The notes under the pieces were generated by a model that was given only the letters and a program-made list of their open reading frames with translations, searched no databases and was not told the DNA's origin. Of a DNA stretch of 64,000 nucleotides, positions 1 through 13,185 are shown one piece after another (position 1 is the stretch's first letter; each line of letters opens with the position of its first letter). The translations under genes were made by a program, and so were the position numbers. The stretch comes from Rachycentron canadum (Eukaryota > Chordata > Actinopteri > Carangiformes > Rachycentridae), in contig CM076656.1 in NCBI GenBank assembly GCA_038496675.1, forward strand, positions 19,461,720 through 19,525,719, given 5' to 3'.

Positions 1-47
<47 letters not shown>
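1..47. repeat. (AC)n microsatellite at left edge
   Basis: This is an uninterrupted AC dinucleotide run that continues beyond the window start, so its full length is unknown. Confidence 0.99.
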
Positions 48-51
<4 letters not shown>

Positions 52-2783
52 AACTCAATCCACCAGCCATAACACAGAGACAGAGTGGCATCAACCTCTA
101 TTATCTAGTCCCTATGCTGCTAACACAAAAGGCTCCCTGGAACAAAAATCCAATCAGTCCTCTCTAGGAGGATTTGCTCCACAGCAGCGCTCAGCAACAC
201 TGGTGGCTCTGCTGGTGACAAAGAAATAATCTCAGAGCCCACAGCCTGTTCACAGCCTGTTTACTGCCTTCGTCACATCGCCCTTTTAGAAAGAGGACAG
301 AGTCTACGCTTCTTCTGTTGTCATTTACTGTCCTCTGAGTTTAGCACGCTCTCTCTCCTTTTCTGCATGCAGAAACATGAAACACATGGTCGACTGTGTG
401 TACAGTGCGTGAAATTACCGTATTTGCAACACAGGGAATATTTACTCTAAGCATTAGTAATATGGGCTTGACAAAAAAAGAAAAAGAACCTTCAGGCATA
501 TAGGCGGCAGACAGGTTTTAAATAATTGTTTGATGACAAATATTTTCAAAATATTTTCAATATTGTGTTGCCCACTCCAGCCTCTCCAACCCACCCATCC
601 CCCTACCCCCACCTGCTTCTACTCTTCAAGCTCCTATCTCTCACAGTCCTCCATTCTTTGTCTGGCAAATTATCGCACTCGTTCTCCATTCATTAGCATG
701 CTGCTGCTTATTTAGCTACGCTGCTGAGAAGCCTTCAACAAAATCAACTGGAAAATACTCAATATGAGGCGGCCAGCACACCCATCTCCATTCCTCCCTT
801 CCATCCTTCATCTCCTTTGTTTGTTTTATGTGTTTTTTTAACCACATCAAAATGGAAGCAGAGTCCCCCATAATGAAGAGGAAGGAGATAAAATATGCAA
901 ATTCATAGAGAAAGGATATAATTAGGGCAATAATAGGAAGTGTTGTTTTCACAGCTGCTCATTTACACAAAAGCCTGATAGTATTTTTTTTTTTTTTTTA
1001 CATATAAATAATGTTCTCTGTTTTTTCACTGTCTTCTGCATTCCCTCCCTCCCTCTCTTAAGGTGCTCCACTAAAAACAAATCTCTGCAGACCTACAGCG
1101 TGAAAGCCAGTCAACCTTGCAGTCCCCGAGCCACCCAGAAATTTCTATCAGCTCAGGTATGTACCACAGGCCTAGATAGTGAGCAGGAGGTTGCATTTGG
1201 GTTGTTTTCAAGCTGTTTTTCCACCTTCCACAAGTCAACCCAGGCTTTAAAAAAACACAGTCTCCAGGCCTTCAGTCTGCAAAAGGGACTTTTCTCAGTG
1301 TGGAAACTACAAGTCTGAAAGAATGCACTAGTATTAAGGACAGCACGAGAGCTCCAAGAGCAACGCTTTCTTCTCTGTTTTCTGTACATACTGTAGACAT
1401 ATTGCTGCCACTGGCTGTTTTCTTTGCAGCAATTATAGGAGTCCTGCTGCTGCTGCCGTTACCATTTAGGAAAGAAAATGGAATTTAAACACTTTTCTGT
1501 ATTTTAAAGGAGTGATAAGGTCATCATTAGCATTTCAGAGAAATTCAGTGAGCATGTCTAAAAGGTGCACAGGAAACAAAAACTTTGTTGGCTAGATCTT
1601 TGTTCCTTAACTCTAAGATGTGAGTAAATGTGTGAGGAAATGAGAGCTTAATGAATGAATGCAGGTTTCTTATGTTCCAACTTAACTCAAAGGGGGACTG
1701 GTCCGCAAGATAAAGATCAACTGATTAAAGTCTGCACAGCTGAACAAAAAGGAAATTGGTACACACAAGGGGGTTAACTTTCATTTCTCTACAAGAAAAA
1801 AAAAAAAAAGGAAAAGAAAGATTAATGTTCTGACAGAAAATGTGTTTTCTTCAAAGTATAACAGAAATGGTACCAGTACAAAGAGTTTAAACAATCGCCC
1901 TGTGTTTCATGAAGCAAGCGTTTCATAGGATTTAGAGGTGGGAGGGAAACTCTTGCTACACCAATATCACAACAGCACTCCATGAGTGCAATTTGCAAAA
2001 GGGCCAAGAGAAATGCATCATATTCAAAACAAAAGCGTCACCACAACAAAGACATAAATACATGATATATCACTATATTGTTTGGATGACTGCCCGGACA
2101 CTTTCATCTGAAGAAATGGAAGCTATTAAATGGCTGAGAGAAAGCCAGGCTGGTGCATTGTGTAAATTAGAGAAAACTCTGTTGACCCCACTTTCACACC
2201 GCAGACAATTTAGTTAGAAGTATTCCTCGACTTATTCTGCTGTTTTCTGACATGTTATGTAAATGTTAAGACACTACATGCTGGTACTTTGCAGAAGAGA
2301 GCGCAAGGCTGATGAGAGTCGAAAACTTAATTCTCACTGCTCATAAAAAAAAAAAAAAAAAGAACTAAAACTGAACTTCGTATTAGTTTTACAAGCAATA
2401 AGGGTTTTACTTCAGTTACAGTTTCCTTAACCATAAATTTTACTCTTTGTTTTTATTTTAGTTTATGAGGGCTGGTACATGCTTGGCTTGTTTTAGTTGA
2501 TCATAATAAGTTTGGTAGGCAGAAACAAGGTTGGTGCCCATGAATGAGTTTCTTTTTTGGTTTTTTTTTGTTTTTTTTTAATTTTGCATAAACTGGCTTC
2601 AGGAACAGCTGAAGCAGTTTCCATAGATCCTTATTTTCCTAAGGGTGTGTATGTTTTATTAACTGCTGCTCCTCCTGGCACAAACCTGGAAACCTAATTT
2701 TCACGTCAAGAGCAGGAGAACTGTATGGGTTAAAATGCACAGTTCTATTCTTTAGTCTATTTTAAGAACATAGAGTGATCATG
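48..2783. other. Intronic sequence, no gene seen
   Basis: Only short homopolymer tracts stand out: T runs near 984-999 and 2560-2580, and A runs near 1795-1809 and 2346-2361. Open frames here are under 80 codons and have no recognisable domain. Confidence 0.6.
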
Positions 2784-3086
2784 GCGCGGCACAGTGGTGC
2801 AGTGGTGAGCGCTGTCACCTCACAGCAAGAAGTTCTCTGGGTTCAAACCCTTTCTGTGTGGAGTTTGCATGTTCTCCCTGCGCCTGCATGGGTTCCCTCA
2901 CGTTCATTAACCTAAAGGGTTAATTGGTGCCTGAGTGTGAGCGTTTGTTTGTCTCTGTATGTCGGCTCTGCCATAGATTGGCGACCTGTCCGGGGTTAAC
3001 CCCGCCCTCACCCAATGTCGGCTGGGATGGGCTGCAGGCCCCCGTGACCCTGAGCGATATGCGGTATAGATAATGGGTGGATGAGA
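2784..3086 (+). mobile_element. tRNA-headed SINE-like dispersed repeat
   Basis: The left end carries an RNA polymerase III A-box match, TGGTGCAGTGG at 2795-2805, and a perfect B-box, GGTTCAAACC at 2840-2849, at tRNA-like spacing. The rest (TGTGTGGAGTTTGCATGTTCTCC, GGCGACCTGTCC, GCTGGGATGGGCTGCAGGC and the GCGGTATAGATAATGGGTGG tail, each partly diverged) matches a repeat I remember as very common in teleost genomes. The middle, where most copies have a second TCC-rich section, is shortened. The copy is degenerate and has no coding capacity. The family name is not asserted. Confidence 0.75.
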
Positions 3087-3925
3087 GGAAGTCATCATAG
3101 CTGATTACCTGGATTTCTAGGACATACTAGCACACTGTACCTTCCTTCAAATGAATTACATTTACTCCATTAATGACTACTATTGAGCATATCAGTTTCT
3201 GTGAAGTAAAACTAGTTGCAAAGATCCGCTTACATATTCAGTTTAATATGTTATTTGAGACACACTGGCAGCAAAGAATGATGAAACTATTTGGGAAGCT
3301 ATTTAAGGTTGTGCAGTGCAGCTGTGTCTGAATTGTCTGTGGAGTCTATGTACTTCTTAATAAAACCAAAGAGGCATGACCCCCTTCTTTTAAAAAAAAA
3401 ATATATAAATTGAAATTTGTTGATGTGAGGTGATGTTTCTCCTGCTTTGATGTCTGATTTTATTTAGAAAATATGCCCTGACCAGGTTGTTTCCATGGAA
3501 ACAATAAAGGTAAAATAATTACAGTTTTCATCATGTAGGCACCGTCAGCTCCATGCCTCATAATTTTGTCCATGCTGTTCGTAATCTCATGCCTTTATTA
3601 TGTTAAATCCACTGTCTTCAATTTTCACAATATGTAGAATGATTCAGTCACAGCTTTTGAATATGAGCAGCTGGCTGCGCAAATTCTAACCTCTGACCTC
3701 AGAGATATGTACAGTGATTTTGTCAGGAGAGAGCAAAGCAGGAAACACATAGAATAACTGTAGAAAGAGATTCTCTAATGAATAACATTTCTATTCTGCT
3801 CTGACAGAAACAGCAGGGAAATGGAGATACAAAGAGAGAAGTGATAGAGTGAAAAAGAAGAAAGTGAGAGGAGAGATCTGAGAACTGCCTATTATCTCCA
3901 CGCTGCTTCAATGCTTCAGACGCGC

Positions 3926-3930
<5 letters not shown>
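3087..3930. other. Intronic sequence, nothing recognised
   Basis: AT-rich single-copy-looking sequence. A short inverted motif GTTTCCATGGAAAC occurs near 3490. No coding signal. Confidence 0.55.

Positions 3931-3987
<57 letters not shown>
3931..3987. repeat. (CA)n microsatellite
   Basis: About 28 CA units, preceded by CGCGCG. Open frames through it give runs of alternating Cys/Val and are artefacts. Confidence 0.99.
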
Positions 3988-3988
<1 letters not shown>

Positions 3989-4334
3989 TGTTACACGCGC
4001 CCCAAAAGTGTGTGCACACACTGACACACAGCCATCCGCTCAAATCTGCCCAGATCTCATGAATATGATTGACCTTTTTTCCACTGTAATGCTGAGAGCG
4101 CATAAAGGGGAAAGGAGAAACTAAACAGAGGCAAGCAGAGTTAATTTAGAACAACACATTATTGGGCGCTGACTGCAGATATGGAAAAGGACAACCTAAT
4201 CGATAAGCCAAAAGAATGACAATGGCCTCTCAAATCAATGTCTGCACCCCATTTTCTCACTGTGAAAAGACAAAGCCTTCAATGCAGGTGTTTTTTTTTG
4301 TTGTTGTTGTTGTTCTGTTTTGTGCTGTTTGCAC

Positions 4335-4390
4335 CTGTGTGTGTTTGCGCTCGTGTGCATGTGTGCGTGTGTGTGTGTGCGTGTGTGTGT
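4335..4390. repeat. Imperfect (GT)n microsatellite
   Basis: GT-rich tract with GC and AT interruptions. Confidence 0.95.
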
Positions 4391-5185
4391 ACCTGGCTGC
4401 TGCTTTGGTGGAACAGTTGCCAGGACTAATCATTATTTAGTTGTGGCGGGGCTGGAAAGGTCAGCAGTCTGAAATGTCAGGCTGTGTTCAACAGGAGCCA
4501 GATGCAGCCGTGCGCTGCTCAAGTGTCCAATTAAAGAGGGCCGAGTGAGGTTTGAGTGGGTCTGTGTGTGGGAGTGAGTGTGCGTGTGTGTGACATAAGA
4601 AGGAAAGAGAATAAAGCTGTACTGCATTTTTCTGTTTTTCTCCAATGTGTATATACACATATACATCTATAAAGCATATACATGTGTAAGTGTGAATCAT
4701 TCTTCAGAGCAGCTAATGAATGCCATTAGAAACAGAGACCAACAGAGCAGCAGGGGCAGCATCCTCATCAAATCTTTCCCTCTCTGACACGCAGCATGTT
4801 ATGAAGCCACTTGAGCCTATTAGTTTGTTCACACCCATTGATTCCCCCTGCTGTCCATGCTATGAAGACGAAACGAAGGAGGGAATGATGCAAGAGAAAA
4901 GGGCAGGAGAAGCAAGAGGACAAAGGCAATGTGATGAAATAAGATTACTAATAAATAACAGCAGATAACGGGTGTTGCTCAAATGAGTAAGGGGAGAAGT
5001 GCCAACAGCGGAGAGAGGAGGCTGTTGAGAGAGTGACAAGGAGAAAGGGAGCGAAGGAGCGGAAACTCCTTTAATCTGCAGGGAGAAGGAGAGGGTGTCC
5101 TGCCTGTGTTTCCCTATCGGAGTCATTCATCTGAAAGCCTCACCTGCTCTTCATACAGCCATCATAATAACCTTCACCGTGTTCA

Positions 5186-5212
5186 GTGTGTGTGTGTGTG
5201 TGTGTGTGTGTG
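5186..5212. repeat. (GT)n microsatellite
   Basis: About 13 uninterrupted GT units followed by GCACGCATGTGTGC. Confidence 0.97.
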
Positions 5213-6174
5213 CACGCATGTGTGCATGTCCGCTCACCTACTGTGAATAGTAATAAGCAGCAGGGCAGAATAAAATATGTCTGCCAAGTTAAGAATATAA
5301 TAGACTTCCCTTCAAGGCCACACGTAACAACAGCCTGAATAATGACCTGCAATAATTTACACAGCACACTGAGCTCTATACTGGTCAGAGGAAGAAACCC
5401 TTCAGTGAAAAAGCTATTTCAGCCGATGTAGGGTCTCTCCCTGGGAGCAAACTAAGCCGTAAAGAAGGGTAGTTCTACACGACTGTGAGCTTATCCAAAG
5501 AGACAGATGCAAAGTCATAAAAGACTTAAGTTTTAAGCTATTTTAAGATTAATTCAATGGGATGTGGAAATGAATGTTTAACAGGACATCTCTAAGTAAA
5601 AGACTTTCCTCTGTAGTTGTGGTATTTTACCTCACCCACCACAACATGCAGTGCTCATGTTTGATGCTGACCAAGAAAAATTAGTGGACAATAATAAAAA
5701 TAACCTTGGACCGTACAGTGGCTTTGCACAGCACTCAGCTGCATTATTTTTTTCTTATTTTGTTGTATGATCTTTAAAATTTTAATGATTTTTTTCTCCC
5801 AGATTATAGTTATAATAAGGCACTACACAGGGGCGTCTGCTCTAATAAAGGAAACAAGTTTTTGTGAATGGCACATTTGTGCATGATTCTTCAACTCAGT
5901 GGGACCATTTGTCGCCTGGAATCTATTCAGAGTCTGAGCTTTATGGAGAGTTTGTGAGAAATTTACCTGCGTTTCCTGAGCAACTCAGAGTATCAGGGAC
6001 AAAGAGCTGTAATAGCACAGCGAGTAGTGCATTTACCCATACAGGTATGAAGTGTTGATTTGTGAATGAAAGAGCACAGAGTTGTATGATAACATAATCC
6101 TTCCCACCTTTTCCCCCCTCACTTGGCTGTAGAAGGTATTTGTATATAATCTTTCTCACGTCCCTTCTCCTCAC

Positions 6175-6190
6175 CCTCTCTCTCTCTCTC

Positions 6191-6237
<47 letters not shown>

Positions 6238-6238
6238 G
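6175..6238. repeat. (CT)n microsatellite
   Basis: CT repeat with one ACC and one TTT interruption. It reads as a GA tract in the agbl4 sense orientation. Confidence 0.98.
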
Positions 6239-7967
6239 GTTGCCCTCTGTCAAACTATGAAAGCCAGGGGCGAGTCTTGCCTCTGTCTAGGGCCTGAGGA
6301 ACAGCTGCAACATAAACCTGCTAAATTAACCCGGTCTCCATGAGCCTCACATATGCATTATTCTAATCAAAGCATATTAGATCATCCAGATACTTTAGAC
6401 ATATGGGTCTCTGTATCCTCCTTGCCGTTCCCATCTGTTTCTCCTCCCCAGTTTTTCGAAATTTCTCCTTGCTCTTCATCTCGGTGGATCCCTCGTTCTC
6501 ACAGCTGCCTCGCTAAGACACTGGAATAAATTTCTAACAGTGCAACTACTTTCTGACACGATTTCACATCCAGTCAAACTTTGAGCACCATATGCCTGCC
6601 TGACTACTACATGTTATGAGTTTGAGGTGCATGCTGGATGCAATTCAAAGTACTCTGCCCAAACTTCACACATATTTTACCTCCCATATGCACACAGAAA
6701 ACAAAACCAAACCTTAAAGGCTTCACTACTACAATATGCTCATGTACAGTAATTAAACATATAAACGGCTGCTTACTAACAAATCTGTTACAGTAGTGGT
6801 CAAACGTTTCCTGTAAGAGGGATTCAACATTATATATGACAGCATTACAATGGAGTTTGGTATTATTTGCCATGTGTGTTAGGGTCACAGTGCTGTGTAA
6901 TGCATCTGCATGGCTCAGTAGCGTGTACATGAGCATTTGGATGCTGTTGAGAGTTATTACAGTAGATTTATAGAGTATTTATAATGGTATTAGTTCAATC
7001 TATGAAAAATAGGAGTGAAAAACAACACAATCGTGACTTCCCAAAGTGACATCTTTTAGAACTGAAATATATGTCACTGACTGTCACACACTGTATGACA
7101 AACACAAGCAGCAAATCATCATATATGAGAAGTAAGTACATGTTTGAAAAATAATATTATTGCTTCAAAAATGGCCTTCAACATACAGTTCATACACTAT
7201 GTACACACTGCATGTCGTGTGTACATACACAGAGCACAGGTGAGAACATGCCTAAACATACTGTGATCAGGTGTCGCACAAAGCCACACACATAATAAGT
7301 GTAAAATAACAAACGTAATTAAACTAAAACTCTATTAAGATCATAACAGCGTGTTTAGTGAGAAATCTACTGAGACAATTATCTCACATGTTGACTAATG
7401 TCTTAGAACATGCACATGAGTCTCCCATATGCTGCCTCCCTCACAACACATACACATCCATGCACACAAAGGGATGAGTGCATACTTCCTGAACATATGC
7501 TTGGGGCCACGTGCACCTTCTGACTTCTTATGACCACTTATGAATTTATGAGTCCCTTGTTATTCTATCATAAAAGATTTATGGCAATATTTATTATTTT
7601 TATCATTATTATTTTTGACATTTAACACATCACACACAACTTTAAAACATGATTGTGCAGCTGACTTGCAACCATCAACTCAGCACTAGTTCTGCTACAC
7701 ATTTTATCCGACATTTTATCTGTGCTTGCCCCACAAACTGAATAAATTCAGGATCCAGAAAACAGCACCTAACACCTAGCATTTGGGATTAGAGGAAAAT
7801 ACTTTCCATACTGACATGTTTCATTATCAAACCAAATTAGAAGACATGGAAAGCACATGTCTGATACTGAGCCTCTAATGAGAACACCACAGCACAGTTT
7901 AGAGAGGTGTTGTATTAGAGCAGTGGATTGTGGGTGAGAGTGATGCAATAAGATCTCAGGGACTTAC
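6239..7967. other. Intronic sequence next to the micro-exon donor, nothing recognised
   Basis: AT-rich, with many short ACA/CAT stretches and no coding or repeat signature that I can name. Confidence 0.55.
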
Positions 7968-8007
7968 CAGAGTTGGTAATGGTTAACAGGTCGAGACGCC
8001 GTTGTTG
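7968..8007 (-). CDS. agbl4: agbl4 40-bp micro-exon following the 217-bp exon
   Basis: On the minus strand, TTTCTTCCAG is followed by 40 bases encoding QQRRLDLLTITNS plus the first base of a Gly/Asp/Glu-type codon (G), then the donor GTAAGT. Human CCP6 has a near-identical QQRKLDLLTIT stretch directly after the residues of the 217-bp exon, so this is the next exon. It enters in phase 0, matching the donor phase of the upstream exon, and leaves in phase 1. It lies just before the part of the protein with the zinc-binding HPGE motif. It has no start codon and is far too short for ORF finding; it was found by matching the protein and the two splice sites. Skipping it would shift the frame (40 is not divisible by three), so it must be spliced in for a full enzyme. 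Confidence 0.93.
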
Positions 8008-8721
8008 CTGGAAGAAATAGAGAGAAGAAATATCAATAAATTGATCATCAGTGATCATTTCTTGATGATATCACATCATCACATCACAGCACGTCACTAA
8101 TTATAATTATGATTATCGCCCACCTCTACAGAAAGTCCATTCATCAATCTCACATATCACATATTGATTTGCTCGGTGATGATAATCATAATAATCATCA
8201 TTTAAAGAGCTTGATGGCAGCTGTAAACACAATGAAAACATCTTATATTTACATTTATTTATTCATTCATTTTCATTTTATTTTCAAATGATCATTTTTT
8301 GCAACTTTATATTGTTTATATCGTTTGATCCTTCTTCTAAATAACTTGACAACAATACATACTGTTAAGGTTAAATCTTGAACTATAGTTCAACATCCGG
8401 TTTTCAAAGTAGTTTCCCCAACTGTCTCGCTGTGTGTGTGCGTGTGTCTTTGCAGGTTTCGATGGAGTGTGTTTGAAAGAGTGCGCAATTTTACACTTGA
8501 TGTCTCCAGCAGCTGAGAGGGAGTCTAGAGGAGGTGCTAGGTGGCTACCCCTCTCTTTAACCTGCTGCCTCTCTACACACACGCTCTACAGACACACACG
8601 TACACACACGCACACACTTGACTGTTGAGCACTGCAGTAATCAACACCGCAGCCCTCCTCATCTATCAGTCCCTCAGAAAAGAAGATCTTCACATCCTCT
8701 GAAAGGATGAAGGGTCCGTGT

Positions 8722-8723
<2 letters not shown>

Positions 8724-8770
<47 letters not shown>

Positions 8771-8771
8771 N

Positions 8772-8828
<57 letters not shown>
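8724..8828. repeat. Long (AC)n microsatellite with one ambiguous base
   Basis: About 52 AC units. The single N at 8771 suggests an assembly join or an unresolved allele inside the repeat. Confidence 0.99.
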
Positions 8829-8833
<5 letters not shown>

Positions 8834-9011
8834 AGGCTAGGTCACAGTCAAAGCTAGCTTTTAGGACCAGACTTCATTAATATTCAAGCTCCACACTAAC
8901 CAGTCGCTAAGAGGGATAAGCAAAGTGACTCTCAACATACTTGGAGTCCTTCTCTACCCACCTACAGTGGTGCCTGGAGTGCAGCTCTCTGATTGGCTAC
9001 GGGACCCTTGT

Positions 9012-9068
9012 TTTAGTATTTAGCAGATGCTCTTACTCAGAGTGACTTATAATATACAAAATAAGTGG
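9012..9068 (+). repeat. Fragment of a dispersed teleost repeat
   Basis: TTTAGCAGATGCTCTTA followed by CAGAGTGACTTATAA is a slightly diverged form of a motif (ATTTAGCAGACGCTTTTATCC...GCGACTTACAA) that I recall as widespread in fish genomes. Only the core is seen; boundaries are unclear. Confidence 0.5.
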
Positions 9069-10217
9069 AAAGGGGTCCACAAGGTGCAGAGGTGGAAGAA
9101 CTTCAGCCACAAGTTCAGCTACACTGTAGTGCTGGTGTTGGTGAAGATATAGATCCTAAATATCAGTGTAGGATCACGCTGCATGTTCCTGGGTCAAACA
9201 CAAACTTGGAAAGAATGCGTTTTTGTTCTTCAGACTCATGGAATAATTTATAAGCTTTTCAATCTGTCTTAGATGTAAATGTAATCTAAACCTCAATATA
9301 TCTCTGAGAAATAAATAAAGGTTGAGGATGATAAGAAAGAGAAAGTCTCTATAGGTCATGTAAGGCACACTGAGTTTGAGTTCTTCCTACAGGTAAATTT
9401 AAAAGAGCACTAGTGATTTATTGACATATTTCCATAAATCTGAGAGACAATAAAAAGGGAGGAGAAGGTTGACAAGCAGCTCAAATGGAACCTGACATTT
9501 AAACCCCTGTGTACGTATAAATAATGTCTTATCAAATGAAATATATGGATTTATATATGGATACATGTACAATCATTTTGTATAGTCGTTTAATTGTAAT
9601 ACATTTTTTCAGAGTGCATTTAAACGTATTTAGATACGAGAAACATCTTTCAGAACAAAAACTTGGGGTGAAGGTAAAGCTTGGGAAGTGAGACAAAATG
9701 CTTTAATGGAGCAAATTACAAATTGCGAGTTAATGAGAAATATGTCGGTGTGGTGCAATTTCTCAGTGTGGAGAGGGTGTCATGAGGGGCTTTATGGAGA
9801 GTTGAGAGTTCAACGCTTGTGTTTGGACTGAAGAGAGAAGGTGACCCCAGCACAGGGAAACCAAGAAAAAGAAACGTAGTCTTAGAGGAAAGATGCTCCA
9901 CTAACATGCAAGAATTTGTGAGGTTGAAGCCAAAGGTGCATTAGAAGTAGGTTTATTTGCTTATTTAGCCTTGAGTTAAGTGTGATTCTTTACCGCACTG
10001 CTGTCATGTTCCCATTTACAAGCAGTGTGCGGAGTCTAGGTTACCTGGGAATGTATGCCTCTGGTGCAGTGTGTGTGTGGTGGTATGGATGCTGGAGTGG
10101 GTGACCATGTAAGCAGTAGAGGTCACTGTGACAACATGAGACACAAACAAGCTGTGATTATACACTCCACCACTCGCACACAGGTTTACACACACATACA
10201 CTCCACTCTCAGCCTCT

Positions 10218-10220
<3 letters not shown>

Positions 10221-10267
<47 letters not shown>

Positions 10268-10268
10268 G
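10221..10268. repeat. (CT)n-(CA)n compound microsatellite
   Basis: About 19 CT units pass directly into about 5 CA units. Confidence 0.98.
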
Positions 10269-11175
10269 TTTCTACCACCTGTGGACACTGCTGACTCTCT
10301 ACAGTCAGTCAGATATGGAGCCACAGCAGGAATCACTAACAACAGAGAAACAGTTACACCTCTAGCTGCTCTTACTGTCACTGAACAGGATATAAGGCCT
10401 TGATTCGAATGACTAGACCTTAACCACTCCTTTTATGACACCAGAAAATAGATCACATATGTTTGTGCGTTGAAAAAAACACATTGAGATTTCTTTGGCA
10501 AATCCTACTATGTCTATACAGCGGTAACTAACTTGACATACACATATTTTTTCAGTTGGTTTTCACATATATTTATTAATGTTCATCAAATATCATCTGG
10601 TTTAAATGTTTCCTATTAATCACAGATTAAAACAGATTTTATTCATGTTTTTTTATCTTCTACTTTTTGCAAGGATATTATTCACTACATGAACAAATAC
10701 ACAACAAAATAATAGAAACAAATGCAAACCTCCCTGCAGTGGTAGTCAGTAGTAGTGGAGAGGTTGATTAGATTGTATTAGATTGTGTGGGATTGTGTAG
10801 CACCCTCTATTGGCTCTCCAGATTTCTGCAAGTCAAACTGTGGTAGACTGAATACTGAAAAACACGTATACGTACATAACACACCAAGGACCAGGTAACA
10901 ACATTTTTAAATCAAAGTCTTTTTTATATGAAGACACTGTCGCACACATTCAAACACTCACTTAATCTGTAGCCAGCAGATGAAAAGTGTGAGTGCTGCT
11001 CAGTTTGCCAGTACTTATACACAGATAATGAATCTGTAGTAGAGAATTACAACACACTGCTAGTGCTCTCTCTTCCTGCCGCTTTTGTTAGTCCTTAACA
11101 TGGATAAGGTGCTTAGTGTTCTTTAGGAGGGAGAGCAAGACAGACAGACACACAAAGAGTCAGAGAGAGAGAGAA

Positions 11176-11208
11176 GTGTGTGTGTGTGTGTGTGTGGGGG
11201 GGGGGGGG
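11176..11208. repeat. (GT)n followed by poly-G
   Basis: About ten GT units are followed by a run of about 13 G. Confidence 0.97.
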
Positions 11209-13185
11209 TCTGACACAGAGAGAATTACATTAGCAAAAGCATTTCAAGGCAGAAAATAGGATTGAATTAATCTTCATCAAACATAGCCAAGAGCTGAGGG
11301 ATCTGACACTGGTTGAAGTCTCAGCCTCAGAGTGGCTGGCCACTACCCGGTCACTGCCGTAATGACAAACACACAACAGCTCAAACCAACTGCAGTGAGT
11401 ATCTGTTACTAACTGATTGACTGATAAGTGCGTCCTAAAAACGCACAGTAGAATTAAGAAGGGTTTCTATTTGTTCTTCTACTGTGTATACTCACCATTT
11501 ACTTCCTGCAATTCTCAACACGGGACAATACAGTGATTGTCAGTATCTTTCTCAATACCAAAAAAATATATATACTATTTGTGTGGTTGACACTTTAACA
11601 GATAATAATTGGACTGACCTGATGCAGTAGGTTACACCTGTAAAGATCTCCAAGAAGGTTAAATCGTTATTTGCAAAAAAACCAAAAAAACAAACTGGCT
11701 CAAGTCCACAGATGTTTACCACAGGTGAATCTGAGCTGGACCTGCCAGTTAAAGTGTTATTAGGTCAGAAAACAGGGAAGCAGTTGGGAGCCAGAGGTGA
11801 CGGCCGCTCCAGCTGTCACGGTAGTCGAGCCAGCCAGCGTGGACTCTGGGGCTCTGTGGCTAGAAGCACAGTAAACAATACTGATTTAGTTCAAGGGATT
11901 GGAGTCCTGAATTACCTTAAAATAGCTGCAGCGTTATATGAGAAGATAATGGAGTTTTATTTTTCTGCATATGTAACCCGAGCAGAAAGCCCACATCAGT
12001 GCTCATGTTCTTGGATACTTTTTGAGTGCAGGCCCTGATACATGATTTACCTCCATAAGTGGAAAGATGCCATTTTGCAAGAGCTTCAAACAAATGTAAA
12101 CCATGTATTTGGACTTAAAGAGAAGCAGCTCAGTTTCTCTAATGTGTCTTGGTTCTGGTTGCTAAGTCGCTTCTTATTATTCGAAGATTTTTTTTTTTAA
12201 TTTAATAAACGTTTTTCTAATATTTTCACAACTGCCACTCCCCTACAGAAATCTATAATGTTTTAATCAGTATAAATACAGTCATTAACAGAACCAATCA
12301 GCAGACCAGATAGCAGAATGTGCCACCATCAAATGGAGTGACAGCAGTGGAAAAACCATTAATGTACTAAACCCCTACTTTATGACGAAATTAAATATTC
12401 ATGCACAATCTACCCAAAACCCATTTGCCAACATTTCCTCCAGAATTTACTTTTCATATTTGCTGATTGTTATCACACAGAAAAGAGAGTGTGAGGAAGT
12501 AGAAGGAGAGACAGGGCAGAGGAGCCGTTGAGGAAGAGAGGGAGGGGGTAACTAAAATCCCAAACCATCATTTTGTAGCTCATTTCAAATTAATTTAAAG
12601 TCAATATGGCTAAATTACACAGCCACAGACACCGTCCAATGGACTTTCCAATTTTTTTTAAAGAAAGAATTTGATGTAGCTGTGGATGAGAATACTATTA
12701 AAGTGAACCTCCATTAACTGGGAAATATTATATTGTGTGGGAAGTTTTATTTCCAGGAAATGCAGTATTAGGTTCATTTTTATTGTCATTATTAAGTTAT
12801 TATATTATCGCACTGACAGCTATCACCATAATCTACTACAATGTACTTACATGAAATCTAACAGTGAAAGTTTGCTATAAGTCCTTAAAGTTTAAATCTG
12901 CAATAACTAATGACATAGCATCACTTTTTAAGCTGATATGGAAAACTTGTTGGCAAGCAGAGGCCTATCTGCATTACTTGCACATCTGCAACATTAGCAT
13001 TTATGTGTGTTTCTGGCTACCTGCGTGGTATTTTTAGCTCTTTTAGCTCTGATTTTGGTCTCCAACACCTCCTGAGGGAAATATCTGGCTTTTTAACCGC
13101 TAAATGCTCCATTATGTTCACAAGCTATGCTCTAACTGTGTCTGTCTTTGTAGACTACTCTGATGAGAGCAATGAGAGTCAGGGC

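Larger units (their letters stand above)
1..7967 (-). other. agbl4: agbl4 intron downstream of the micro-exon (partial)
   Basis: After the donor GTAAGT at 7967 the rest of the left end appears intronic. The next exon should carry the zinc-binding motif around GRVHPGE, and no reverse-complement match was seen by eye. The stretch holds a SINE, several microsatellites and otherwise unremarkable AT-rich sequence. Confidence 0.8.

Noticed and set aside
2784..2860. A tRNA gene because of A- and B-box matches
   Set aside because: No cloverleaf could be drawn and the sequence continues into a common dispersed repeat, so it is a SINE head.
3723..4103. Cys/Val-rich 126-codon frame
   Set aside because: Generated by the CA microsatellite; the same applies to similar frames at 8586-8825, 20654-21043, 49367-49603 and 52362-52829.
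1..7967. The next agbl4 exon with the HPGE zinc-binding motif
   Set aside because: Looked for on the minus strand by eye and not found; presumably beyond the left edge.
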